From assembly GCA_022414725.1 (NCBI GenBank), contig CM039464.1:35971079-36035078 (forward strand): a stretch of DNA of 64,000 nt, given 5' to 3'. Position 1 is the stretch's first letter. The number at the start of each line of letters is the position of its first letter. The DNA comes from Microglena sp. YARC (lineage: Eukaryota > Chlorophyta > Chlorophyceae > Chlamydomonadales > Chlamydomonadaceae). This document shows, one piece after another, positions 35,701 through 45,000 of the stretch. The translations under genes and the position numbers were made by a program. Below the pieces are notes generated by a model, which did not search any database, had not been told where the DNA came from, and worked only from the letters and a program-made list of their open reading frames with translations.

Positions 35701-36269
35701 CCGCACCACCCACCACCCACCACCCACTCTTAGGTCGCCATTAATAGCCCGCAACACTCTTTTATTACTTTAGCTGATATAAATCACTATTCATTGAATT
35801 GCAAGCATCAGACATGACCTTATAACCAAGTATTATTTTGTATCTTTACCACAAGCTAACCATTCTCATGCCCCCCCCCCCCCCCCCCCCCCCCCCTCCC
35901 TCCCTCCCTCCCTCCCCCTCCCCCTCCCCCTCCCCCTCCCCTCCCCCTCCCCTCCCCCTCCCCTCCCCCTCCCCCTCCCCCTCCCCTCCCCCTCCCCCCC
36001 CCCCCAGGCTTTTATCACGAGCTGTCAAACCCCTGTACATGACTGTGACGTCCTCCTCCTACGAAGCACACCTGGCTAAGTGTTGGTGCTGCTGTGCCGA
36101 CTGGAATGGTTTGGGCACTAAGCAAGTGCTAGTGATTGTGAACTCAAAAGGAGGTCAGCCCATGCAACTAGACCTGTTAGATGGGGCATCCTTCTATGTG
36201 CACGCGCCATGGAAGCAGCTAAATGATGGGAGGGATAATTGTACTTTTGGCGTTCATCGTTACCCCTAG
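22742..36269 (+). CDS. Five-exon gene (5'-incomplete) for a disordered protein of unknown function
   Basis: Proposed exons are 22742-23345, 26337-27116, 29835-30023, 33337-33520 and 36008-36269. Phases fit at all four junctions (1/2, 1/2, 1/2, 2/1), and the last exon ends in TAG, for 672 residues without a stop. Exons 1-2 are Ser/Pro/Gln/Thr-rich and probably disordered ([28 protein letters not shown]). Exon 3 encodes a more ordered stretch ([35 protein letters not shown]). Exon 4 has [15 protein letters not shown]. Exon 5 is compact, with a Cys/Trp cluster ([13 protein letters not shown]) and [20 protein letters not shown], ending VHRYP. No family was recognised. Each exon is flanked by arrays copied from its own splice junctions, so exon ends are ambiguous between copies. 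The initiating exon was not found. Confidence 0.5.
23346..24480 (+). repeat. Donor-side ~175-bp tandem array
   Basis: About six copies of a unit with CACATATCAGGGCGGGGG, ACAGGTGCGCCACTTGTTGA and GAATCACATTGATGTACGCA. The unit derives from the end of the 22742 exon and its donor ACAG|GTGCGCC. One copy is split by an hD MITE. Confidence 0.85.
23936..24065. mobile_element. MITE family hD inside tandem array
   Basis: TCATCATATGATATCATA, GGCAGTCTGACTAGGCTAAA and CATCGTATGATATATA are inserted in one unit of the surrounding array. The terminal TAGGG motifs are missing or eroded. Confidence 0.65.
24571..24687. repeat. Hairpin with telomere-like loop
   Basis: Perfect 38-bp inverted arms (24571-24608, 24650-24687) surround a 41-nt loop carrying GGGTTTTGGTTATAGGG and TTTAGGGTTTAGGGTGTAG. 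The inner arm CCACAAGCCAGATC and the loop are shared with the hairpin at 42364-42549. Confidence 0.9.
24700..25410 (+). repeat. ~120-bp tandem array with acceptor-like ends, split by an hB MITE
   Basis: Four units contain TATGTTCCATTTCGATCCTG, a T-rich stretch, then TTTGCAGATAGACCAGAAGG / CCTGGTGGTGGCC. Each therefore ends in an acceptor-like TTTTGCAG or a variant of it. Confidence 0.7.
24726..24945 (+). mobile_element. MITE family hB
   Basis: CAGGGTTTTGTTTTC to AAACAATCCCTG, 220 bp, with flanks GAACGTAC / GAACATAC (7/8). Confidence 0.85.
25464..25520. mobile_element. hD MITE end fragment
   Basis: TAGGGAATGGCAATATGATA next to CATGTTCCCATGTGATGACA. The same local segment repeats at 25714-25770, so MITE ends and host sequence have been duplicated together. 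Confidence 0.5.
25521..25705. mobile_element. MITE family hC
   Basis: 185 bp, TAGGGAACGGCAACTAATAT to AGCCTTTCCCTG, with flanks CATTTGAC / CATACGAC (6/8). Confidence 0.75.
25771..25938. mobile_element. MITE family hD
   Basis: TAGGGAACAGAAGTATGATA to GCCGGTCTCTA, with flanks CATATGAC / TATATGAC (7/8). Confidence 0.75.
25970..26336 (+). repeat. Minisatellite ending in the exon-2 acceptor
   Basis: Units of CCCATGACCCACCCACTTCA alternate with three copies of CTCAACCTAGTGCTA...CTACCCTACACCA. The last of these forms the acceptor CTACACCAG for the 26337 exon. Confidence 0.8.
27117..27493 (+). repeat. 191-bp tandem duplication of exon end and donor
   Basis: Two extra copies of the last ~115 bases of the 26337-27116 exon (CACCAGCAGCTTCACTGTGC to AACGAAGCCAGACCAAG) plus the GTAGGCATCGCTG intron start, spaced 191 bp apart. 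The second copy is interrupted at the end by an hE MITE, after which the intron part resumes at 27718. Confidence 0.9.
27494..27717 (+). mobile_element. MITE family hE
   Basis: CAGTGTTTTTTTATTTC to TTTGAAACACTG, 224 bp, with flanks AAGCCAGA / AAGCCAGG. Unoccupied sister sites GAAGCCAGACCAAGG lie at 27102 and 27293. Confidence 0.9.
27987..28211 (-). mobile_element. MITE family hB
   Basis: CAGGGATTTTTATTTC to AATAATCACTG, with inverted ends of about 14 bp. It directly abuts an hC element. The 8-mer CTCATGGG flanks the whole compound at 27939 and 28408. Confidence 0.75.
28212..28407. mobile_element. MITE family hC
   Basis: TAGGGAGCGGCAACTAATAT to GCCTTTCCCTA, abutting the hB element on the left and CTCATGGG on the right. 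Confidence 0.75.
28425..28565. repeat. AT-rich short tandem repeat
   Basis: Four copies of GGAACTATATTTATATAGTG with AATGGTTTATATAGTCATT spacers. Confidence 0.85.
28620..29400 (+). repeat. Acceptor-side tandem array of the third exon
   Basis: Repeated blocks of TTTTGAGCCATTTTCCAGGT, CATTCTGAGCACCTCATTTC and ACTCCTGGTGAGATTAAAC. At 28795, 29005 and 29360 they are followed by a GCAG acceptor and short exon starts (ATCAAGAGACAGAGGTGGAC). The true exon is at 29835. Confidence 0.75.
29400..29828. repeat. (CA)n/(CAC)n microsatellite cluster
   Basis: Long CACACACA and CACCACCACC runs fill the end of the intron before the acceptor GTACGCAG. They encode only low-complexity His/Thr/Pro and Val/Cys frames. 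Confidence 0.95.
30276..30487 (+). mobile_element. tRNA-derived SINE, head type 1
   Basis: The 212-bp copy has a perfect 13-bp duplication CTGCCCGCCACAG (30263, 30488). Head: TTGGTCTAGTGGTACACC. 3' domain: CAACCGCGATGGTAGCTTGT to CACCAGGCGTTATCATTACC. It inserted in one unit of the donor-side array. Confidence 0.95.
30900..31233 (+). mobile_element. hA MITE with duplicated right end
   Basis: It starts CAGGGTACTTCCATTGACTG. A first right end, GGAAGTACCCTG, is at 31086 and a second at 31233. The outer flanks share a perfect GATGAGAT (30892, 31234), while the inner junction reads GATGATAT. Between the ends is a TATGCATTG-rich spacer. Confidence 0.8.
31571..31790. other. Intron segment, no exon supported
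   Basis: It contains TTTCCAGTTGCGCAG and an open frame on each strand (for example GAGCAGTGTTCTCAGCAAGA), but no donor with matching phase. Left unassigned. Confidence 0.3.
31795..32440. repeat. Purine-rich (GA/GGGGA) tandem region
   Basis: Repeats of GGGAGACATGGGGA, AGGGGACATGTGTGTG and AGAAGAGGGGAAGGGA. Overlapping Gly/Arg/Glu and Pro/Ser/Leu ORFs on both strands are compositional artefacts. Confidence 0.85.
32738..33170. repeat. (CATA)n tetranucleotide arrays with a duplicated spacer
   Basis: ACATACATACAT tracts near 32740-32840, 32960-33060 and 33060-33165. The spacer AGGTGCTTGTATCAATGAGG...GGGTACCGGTTCACCAACAT occurs twice (32900, 33178). Confidence 0.95.
33521..34965 (+). repeat. Donor-side minisatellite of the fourth exon
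   Basis: About ten copies of the exon end (GTGCCAGCTCCACCAAAACC plus CATGA) with donor GTGAGTGTCCATGG follow the true exon end at 33520. They are separated by G-rich GGGTTGGGCTGGGCTAGGCT spacers, one spacer (33960-34290) much expanded. Copies lie near 33655, 33800, 33885, 34300, 34395, 34485, 34585, 34670, 34750 and 34915. Confidence 0.9.
34966..35065 (-). mobile_element. LINE 3'-end fragment with (TTGAAC)n tail
   Basis: CTTGAACTTGAACTTGGTTA, CAGCCAACAGTTTGGCTGC and TTACCAGGAAAAT match, in reverse complement, 63640-63745, and in part 49160-49230 next to the reverse transcriptase remnant. Confidence 0.55.
35093..35278. mobile_element. MITE family hA, diverged
   Basis: CAGGGTACTACATGGCG to AAAATGTAGTACCCTG. 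The flanks CTACACAC / CTTCACCC match at 6/8. Truncated left ends with the same flank (CATCTACACACCAGGGTACT) occur in the array at 33700 and 33920. Confidence 0.7.
35279..35870. other. Intron segment with short tandem repeats
   Basis: Duplicated GTTCAGCTACGAGCTGCAGC/TTCTAGGCAGCTCCCCTGAC near 35370-35490, and CCCGCACCACCCACCACCCA near 35650-35730. No exon was supported. Confidence 0.4.
35871..36007 (+). repeat. C-rich polypyrimidine tract ending in acceptor
   Basis: About 130 bases of pure CCCCTCCC sequence lead to CCCCCCAG|G at 36007, an extreme polypyrimidine tract for the last exon of the 22742-36269 gene. Confidence 0.85.
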
Positions 36270-36957
36270 CGTTCAGTCTGCTTAGACTTACTCCAGAGTA
36301 CCTGTGAGATAAGGCGTCCTTCTATTCGCATTTATCCTCGAAGTTTTCCGTTAGAAGTAATTGAACTGGAATAGGGAAGTGAGATGGTAGGTCTGATATA
36401 TATATCTTTTTTTTTTTTTTTTATGGTAGACTGGTTGGGTATCCCCTGATGAGTAAGGGTTATTATATTTGGGTTACGAAGTTGCGCGAGGTAGTACAGA
36501 GTAGTGATGTACTCTCTATGTCCAGTTTGATCTAAACTGTCTTCCTGGGTTCTCCCCTTAGGATGGGTCCCCGTGCCCCGCCAGCATCCCTCCTGTCCTC
36601 AAACAGTGCTATGTTACGTGTAGCTGGTAATTCCCTACGCCCTTAGCAACCAGATTGTTGACGGCTGTTCCTGGTCATGGATGTATCCAGAATTACGTCC
36701 CAGGCCCGGGACTGATTGTGCTATATCTCGTGTGAAGCTTAAGGGCGGGCGGGAGTCGTATTTCCAAACATTAATTTACCCGAATCTCAGGGGGCCGCCA
36801 GGCCCTCCTCTGTGCCTCCTTTTTTGGCGAAGCTATAGGATTTGACCGCTCGAAGGTCATAGTGGAGCCTTCTATAGGTCCGCTGTCTGATTCTCATCTC
36901 CTCCCGTCCATCTGATTAGATGCCAATCAGGCACTCGTGTCCTAGTAAATATACGCT

Positions 36958-37105
36958 GACATATATATATATATATATATAATATATATATATATATTTA
37001 TATATATGTCAGCGTATGCTACTAGGACATATGAGATATATATGTCCTAGTATGTCCTAGTAGTCATGAATACTAGGACATATATGTCCTAGTAGTCATG
37101 CATAT

Positions 37106-37154
<49 letters not shown>

Positions 37155-37160
37155 AACAAG
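36958..37160. repeat. AT-repeat cruciform region
   Basis: ATACGCTGACATATAT...ATATATGTCAGCGTAT forms an inverted repeat around (AT)n. It is followed by ATATGTCCTAGTAGTCATG duplications and a second (AT)n run. Confidence 0.85.
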
Positions 37161-37263
37161 TGGTAGATGGTGAACAGAAAGTTTGAGATGAGAACTGGAG
37201 TGACTTTTTAACAATTTGCCGGTCGTTAACAGCCCGGACTTGGCTGAAAACCTATTTAACAAT

Positions 37264-37479
37264 TCAATTAAACTCGCTCGTCTTGAAGAACAAGCCAACT
37301 ATGGAGATTTCGTGGGTGTACATTTTGCAGCAATTCTCACTTTGGAAGTAAACTGATACGACTGCTGTAGGTGGTACATCAGATCTAATAATGGTTGCAT
37401 GGTTCTGTACTCGGCAACTAGCCGTCTGCAGAAGACAATATTTCCCATGCGCCATAGCCACGGAAACCAGGGCCTCCAA
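37264..37479 (-). CDS. Small hypothetical ORF (71 codons)
   Basis: The minus-strand frame opens MEALVSVAMAHGKYCLLQTA and ends FKTSEFN. Its composition is protein-like, but no splice partner, family or promoter was seen, so it may be chance. Confidence 0.15.
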   Translation of the reverse strand: MEALVSVAMAHGKYCLLQTASCRVQNHATIIRSDVPPTAVVSVYFQSENCCKMYTHEISIVGLFFKTSEFN

Positions 37480-39087
37480 CCATGATCACAAAATCAAGAT
37501 AGAACGATTTTCTCTATGAGTGTAGTCGCTATTTGATAAACACTATATTGTTTCTAGCATCCTTTGTTTATAGTAGTCCAGGTAGACACAGCTTACCGGT
37601 ACGTCTACGGAGTAACAATACATTAGTCTCCCTATTAGGAAGTTCCAGCCAAAGTTATGTTAAAAGTATTTGATGCTATGTATGAAACAGTTTGTTTCCA
37701 TAGCTTCTGCTCAGCGCACGCTGTCTTGGTCGTTGGCATCCTGTGATGAATACATTATGTTGGTCTATATTTCCAAAGATGTTGTGAATGGGTTGGTGAT
37801 AAGTTTAGTTGAGTGCCTTGAGTGAGATTGTGTCGCCCCTTCCTATTGTTCGCTTAGTAGAGTACCAGGAAATCAAATTGAAGCCCTGGAAACCCTAGAA
37901 TCGCACTTGCACCTTTTTATCTACCGGAGCTCATGGTAAATTTGCACGAAGCCAAAGATTGGTGCCTAGTGCGTCTGGAAACGGGCAGCAAAAAAATGAA
38001 CACAAGGTACCACACACTCGTCACTCTTGCCATACCGTCTACAGTGGTTATCATTTATCACCCACGAGGCAGGCAGACAGGCGAGGGTGATCAAGTGCTA
38101 TTGAGTCGTGTTTTCCCAAACCTTCACAAATTTCACAGCGGCGATGCATCCTACCAAGCATTCTGGGGAAGGGAAGTTTTACCCAGGTTTTCACGTAGAG
38201 GGGTTGCACCTGCGTGGCAGTGACTCGGAAAACTCGGAATAACGACGGAATGGCGATTTGTCTCAGGCTCTGAGAGGGGTTTGTCCGGTTTGTCTCAAAA
38301 TCTGAAGGCGGGCAGGGCGGGCAGGGGCGGGCAGGGGCTAGCTCCCGGGTCTAGCTAGGGCTAGCTAGGGCCATCGCCAGTGATCGCCACCCGGTTGCTA
38401 TCGGCACCAACAGGATCAGACCTTGTGTATCTGAACAGAAGTAAAGCTAATTTGCAAAAGGTTTTGAATGTCATTCCTTTTTTAGAAACTGTGGGAGCAG
38501 CTTGGACCGAGGTGCGCAAACTTCACAAACCATGATTTCGCTAGTTGAGACCTCTCGGATTTGCTCTTAGTTCGAAGCAAAAGCCCGGAATGGGGTGACA
38601 TCTTCCGTTTCCCTTTGCCTATGGTTTGGAGTGGCTAGATCCGGGAGGAGGCGATTCGACATGAGACAAAACTTGTGGGAATTGAAAGCTCGTTGCATCT
38701 AGGGGGCGGGATTCTCTTTCCAAGTGCGGAAGATCGACGCTCATGATCGCATTTGCTGAACTCGATATCTGTGATCCACCCCGTACCACCACCTGTAGTG
38801 GTATCACCGAGAGCAACCAGGGCAAACAAGAGCATGATCTCAGTGACGGAATGCCTGTATGAGAGAGGAGGGCATGAGGTGCTTGGAAGAGCTTGCACGA
38901 GCTTGCCGGAGATAGACTACTTCTGTGTCTGAAATGTATAGCCTCACACTAGCTACTGAGCCCACCCCTAGTGACTGAGTCACTTGATGTCAGAGGAGGG
39001 GCAGAGTTGAAGCATGAGGTGCCTGAAAGGGCTTGTCAGTGATGGCTTTTGTTTGCCTCTGCAGATCTCTAGCCTTGACTACTAGCC

Positions 39088-42000
39088 ATGTCGGAACCTA
39101 CCCCCAAGGAGCCCCAGGACCCCAGCACTGAAAAGTACACAAGGGTTAGGGCCAAGAAGAAGGATGACACCCCCATGGAAGAAAATGAGGTGAGAATGCT
39201 TTCTAAGACCTTAAGGTGCCCAAAGCAATCATTCCTGGGAAAAGGGATACATTGGCGGTGGTTTGATCGGCTTTGCCCAGAGATCAGGTCACTTCTTAGG
39301 CTATTAGGGCACTCACAGCAATGATACACTCAGCACATTCTTACATCCATAGCAATGAGTCATCCTCATCATATGGAGATGAATTCATCTCTGGGGCTGT
39401 TGGCTTGCCTATTCACCCAAAGCTAGTGTACATGGGATGTGGAGCATGATAACAGTAGTCTGATCACATAGCCAGATGTTGTTAACCTGGGGGGAGTACG
39501 TTGGACTTGTAGGTCTTGGATTCACCCAACCCTTCTCAACGAGCCGTGCCCTCCTGGCGACTTATTTCTTTCTTTCTTGGGGAATGGATGTGTAGGGACG
39601 AGGGGTGGCTGGGGTGGGGGGTGGGGAGGGGGGATATCAGAGTCATGTAATGCTTAACCTCTTTAATACACACAATCATGTGGGGTGGTATGTGTCATAT
39701 GGACATATGATATAATTCAATGGTATCCATACGCATTAGACAGTTTGACTTCAGGAACTCACATTTTGACCACCTTGGCGCTTGGCTCTTGTGTTGCTTG
39801 TCTACAGTGGATCGGCCAACTGTCATGAGGCCTTTCCTCCCCCTATGAGCCCTACACCCACCCGTACAGCCACAACCACAACCGAGCGCAACTAACTTCC
39901 ACTATTTTTTCTCCTCTTGCAGATCAGGATTGTTGCAGCGAACAAGGTATGTGCCCCCCTTATTCCCTTAGTTCATTCTGAGTTCATTTCTGTTCTTCAA
40001 TTTCTTCTCCCCATGCTGTGCCCCAAAGTCAGAACACGCACTGCTGCTACGGCTGAGTTGCCAGCACCTGTTGCTTCTCAGTCTGGCTCTTACTCAGGGA
40101 TTTTTTTTTACGGAAAAATATCCTGGGAGAGCCCGCCTTCAAAATCAGGGTTTTATTGGTGCTTTGAAATATGGGGGTGTGCTCCCAATTTCTTTATATA
40201 TGGTATAGCTAAAGCGACACACGGCTAGAGCAACAAGCGCTGGCACATCAGACTCAGCAGCAATATCAGTGCATCCTTTTACTTTGGGGCACAGCATGGG
40301 GAGAATCCGCCTTTCATTTCCAAGTCAGGAGCTCATGGCACACATGACATGATAACTGAATAGCCGTCGATCAGACCATTCATGCTTCCGTATGCAACTC
40401 GGAAACTTTTGCCTGCTATCTGTCTTGCACCAGCATCCTCTTCTTTGGAATGTGCCAATCGCTTCTCATGCTGGTTTCCCCATGCCATACCTGGCTTCAG
40501 TTTGGTTTAGATAGAAATTTATTCGCATGTTCCCGTACTGGATGGACCCCATCATACCACAAAGTCAGTCTGGTGCAAGATAAGAACCTGTGACCAGCAG
40601 GGTACTACAATTTGCCTTTTGGGTTAACATGAAAAACGTTGATGGGGTTTTAAGTTACTTGCTGGCAGTGCCTGGCGCGTAACTTTGGGTCTCCAGGCTT
40701 AGCAGGGTTCTTTTTTTGAATGTGAGTCGCGCGGATGGGCTCCTAAAGCTTACATGCTATCAAGTGAGCACGCAGGTATTGGTTCTGCCTTGGTGATTCA
40801 CCAGGGCACAACAAAACACGCGAGCTAATGTGACAGCCTTCTCGTTTCTAAAAGGGGGTCTTCAGGTAGTGATCAGGGGTTTGGTTTGGTGTCTTTCAAG
40901 GTTGGGCTCTCGGTAGCGATTTGGGTAGGCGGAACGAAGGGACGTCCTGGGAGGTTGGGAGGAGGGGCCGAGATTCGAGTCTCATTGGTAGCGGAAGGTT
41001 TGGCCAAACAGAGTCCCAGGTAGCAATTGCTGCTGGTAGAGGGAAAACAAGCTCTGATGTGTGCAACCTGACCTGCGTGCACACCTGTCGCGTACACCTG
41101 ACCTGCATGTACACCTGCCGTCCACCATTTGCAGATGAGGAACTATGTCGTCTACGCCCTGAAGCTAATTCAGGACAAGGGACACAAGACAATCATGCTG
41201 AAGGCCATGGGGCGAGCGATTGAAAGAACTGAGACCATCGGTATGAATGAATGGATGGATGACGAATGGATGATGAATTGATAACGAATGGATGACTGAA
41301 TGGATGACGAATGGATGGATGATGAATGGATGATGAATTGATAACGAATGGATGAATGGATGATAAATGGATAAAGATCGGCATTATGATATCATATGAT
41401 ATCTTGTCATCATATGATGCCAGCGGTCTGACTAGGTAACTTTGGCCTGGGGCATCATATCATATGATATTAAATCATAAGATTTTTGTATGATATCATA
41501 TGATATTATACTCGTCTTTGGTCAACATCATATGATTTGCCGTTCCCTATTATGAATGGCAGTTTGCCTGGCATGATTATTTGTGGTTGGCCCCAGTGCA
41601 AGCAAACGGGCTGGCCCCCTCAACCTCACGCCTCATAAGAAGGTGTCTTAGCCATTTATTGATGAAAGGCAGTGTGCCTTGCATGGTCTAGGAGGTCAGA
41701 TCATGCTTGAACAAACATCTCTGTGTGGCTTGATACTCAATTAAAATTGATGATTCATGCGAAAGTTTGGCTTGCATATTCTAGGAGATGGCGGAGGGGG
41801 GTTGGGGGCGAGGCCGAGATTTGAGTCTCACTTTGGTGGACGGTTTGGCTAAAACAGGGTCCTAGGTAGTGATCGTTACTTAGTGTGGTAAAAAATCTGG
41901 CCATTCTTCATTGCTATCTAATTGCTAAGGTAGTGATAAGCCTGGTTGGGGCGTGGTGTTAAGGGAGCCCGTCGTAACGCAGGTGGGAGCGGTCTCCTAC

Positions 42001-45000
42001 CTCAACTGGACAAGCTACCATCGCGGTTGACGACGACCTGCAACGTCAAAAGCAATCGAAGGGAAGTCGAACCCCCGACTCCTCATCCTTAAGCGATCTG
42101 GTCTACCACTAGACCATTGCATATAACTGAAAGGGGCTATCTAATTGCTAACCTACTTGTTCCCTGTGCGCAGCGGAGATCATCAAGCGCCGTGTTGCCG
42201 GCGTGTACCAGATCACAGAGCATGAGTCGATGGGCATTGTGGATGAGTGGGAGCCCAAGGTATGGTTGCGAGTACAGTGTGTGGGGTAGGGGGGTATTAC
42301 TGGATAATCTTCGCCAATTGTGCTTTCTTGTGCACCCTACCTGTTTCCTCACGCCCCGACCCTTTGTGTAAGAGCCTAGTAATACCGGAGGGGGGAAGCT
42401 ACCCTCCAGTGAGCTAGCATCCACAAGCCAGATCCTCCTCGGGTTTAGGGTTCAGGTTTTAGGGTTTAGGGTATAGGAGATCTGGCTTGTGGATGCTAGC
42501 TCACTGGAGGGTAGCTTCCCCCCTCCGGTATTACTAGGCTCTTACACAAGGTTCGGGGCGTGAGGAACAGGTAGGGATGCACTAGAAGGCACATTGGCGA
42601 AGATTACCCTGTGAGCGCAGATCTGGGCGTGTATGTGGTGTTGGATGTATGCACAGATATGTTGACGTGAATCGTGATTCCGGGTGGGCAGTGCATGGAT
42701 ATGTAGATGTGAAGCGTGATTCCGTGTGGGCGGTGCACGGATATGTTGACGCACATAGTGATTCAGGGTGGGCGGTGCACGAATATTTTGACATGAAATG
42801 TGATTCAATGTGGGCGATGCACGGATATGTCGACGTATAAAGTGATTAGGAGTGGGCGGTGCACGAACATGTTGACGCATAAAGTGATTTGGGGTGGACA
42901 GTGTACGGATATTTTGACATGAAATGTGATTCAATGTGGGTGATGTACAGATATGTTGACGTATGAAGTGACTAGGGGTGGGCGGTGTACGGATATGTTG
43001 ACGTATAAAGTGATTCAGAGTGGGCGGTGCACGGATATTTTGACTCTAAACGTGATTCAGGGTGGGCGGAGGAGGGACTGGAGAAGCTGGAGATCACCCG
43101 CGATGTTCCCCTAATCTCCATCACATTCACACCTTCACTAGCACACCTTCACACCTACAAAGCTTAACCTTCACCTTCTCACTTGCACACCTACAAACCT
43201 GTACCTTCACCCACCCACCGTCTCTGCAGGAGGAGGGACTGGAGAAGCTTGAGATCACCCGCGATGTGCCCCTGATCTCTATCACGTTGTCACTTGAGCC
43301 CTTGGACAAGAGCCATAAGGGATACAAAGAGCCCATCGCAGCAGACCTAGTCAAGGTGACATTATTATCTTATATTCTTCTCCTTATTCTTATGTGTACA
43401 ATATTATTAATATTATTGTAATTTATATTATTATCAGGCTATGACAAGGGTTATAATCCTTATTATTATCATTATTATTATTATTATTATTGTTGTCGTT
43501 ATTATCCTAAAGTGTTCTTCGTACATTATTATTCTAATTATTATTATCAGGGTAGAATCCTTATTATTTTATATTGCTTGTATTTCTTTCCCCCTAGATG
43601 TGTTCGTGGGGAGAACCACACTTCAAATGTGGAACATAACGTATCAGACAAGGCGACGAAGACGTAGACTTTAAGGTGATATTATTATTCTTATTATTAT
43701 CATCATCTTATATTCTTATTATTATCATCATCTTATATTCTTATTATTATCATGTTATTATCATAAGTATTTTAGTTTAAATCAGTCAAGTTGACTTTTA
43801 CATGAAGACGTAGGCATCAAGGTGACCTAGTCAAAATGAGGCATCCACCAATCTACATGCTGCAAGTTTGGTTTTAAGGATCTACAAAAGCTTGGTGCCC
43901 TGCCAGATTCCACGCACATGCCTACTCCTTAACACGACGGCGCACCTAACCACACGCTTACATATATGTACACAGATGATGGGGGGGGCCGGCAACATCA
44001 CACCAGTTTTTTTTTTTTTCAAATCTGAGAGTGTTTTTTTTTTATCTTGATGGATGTTGGCCTCCTCCAGGAAGTACTTTTTATAGCATTTTTAGCTTTT
44101 TGATGCCTTTTTAGGGCAAACTTAGAGCTTGTTTACACTTTTTTATTCAGTAACGATAATTTCGCTAAAACGTGGTCAAAACTAGCAATCGCTATACATA
44201 ATGGGAGGGAAATCCCATCACACCCTTGCATTGCTTTGTTGTGTTGTGTCAGCTGCCAGATTCCAAATCTGCCAGGCTAACAAAATCACTGGAATATTTT
44301 GAGAGTGATTGGCGGCTTGCTACGTCCACCTTGGCTGATGCATATGATTAATAATCCTGCAACGGCCTTTGTGCCTCTTCAATTAAACAGGTAATTGGAT
44401 CATTTTTGTAATCATCATATATTTGTGTCACATATTTGGGTCATGTATTTGGGTCATATATTTGGGTCACATATTTGGGTCATGTATTTGGGTTATATAT
44501 TTGGGTCATGTATTGGGGTCACATATTTGGGTCATGTATTGAGGTCATGTATTGGGGTCACATATTTGGGTCATGTATTGGGGTTATATATTTGGGTCAC
44601 ATACTTGGGTCATGTATCTGGGTTATATATTTGGGTCATGTATTTGGGTCATGTATTGGGGTCACATATTTGGGTCATGTATTTGGGTCACATATTTGGG
44701 TCATGTATTTGGGTCACATACTTGGGTCATATATTCGGGATGTTCATAAGTCCCCCTTGACTCCGTTTGTCAAGCCGCGTGTACATTTGGAGTCCAGTAG
44801 GGCATCATGAAAAATGCCATCCATCATCATCAGCAGCATTATCATCATTGTCGTCGCTTCACCCCGTTTTCCTTGCTATTCCCTGTTAATACAAAATATG
44901 ACATTGTCAGCATCTGCATTGCATGCAATTGCTTGGCGCTAAAAGCAACCACTTCTCTGTGCTCGAGACGATGTTTGAGGCATAAGCTTAGAACGTCAGG

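Larger units (their letters stand above)
36270..39087. other. Intergenic interval between two plus-strand genes
   Basis: Contains the AT hairpin region at 36958-37160, a GGGCGGGCAGG repeat near 38310, and two modest ORFs: 37264-37479 on the minus strand and 37933-38223 on the plus strand. Neither is recognised. TTTGCCTCTGCAG just before the Alba start (39051-39063) looks like an acceptor, suggesting a 5' UTR intron. No promoter element could be assigned. Confidence 0.4.
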
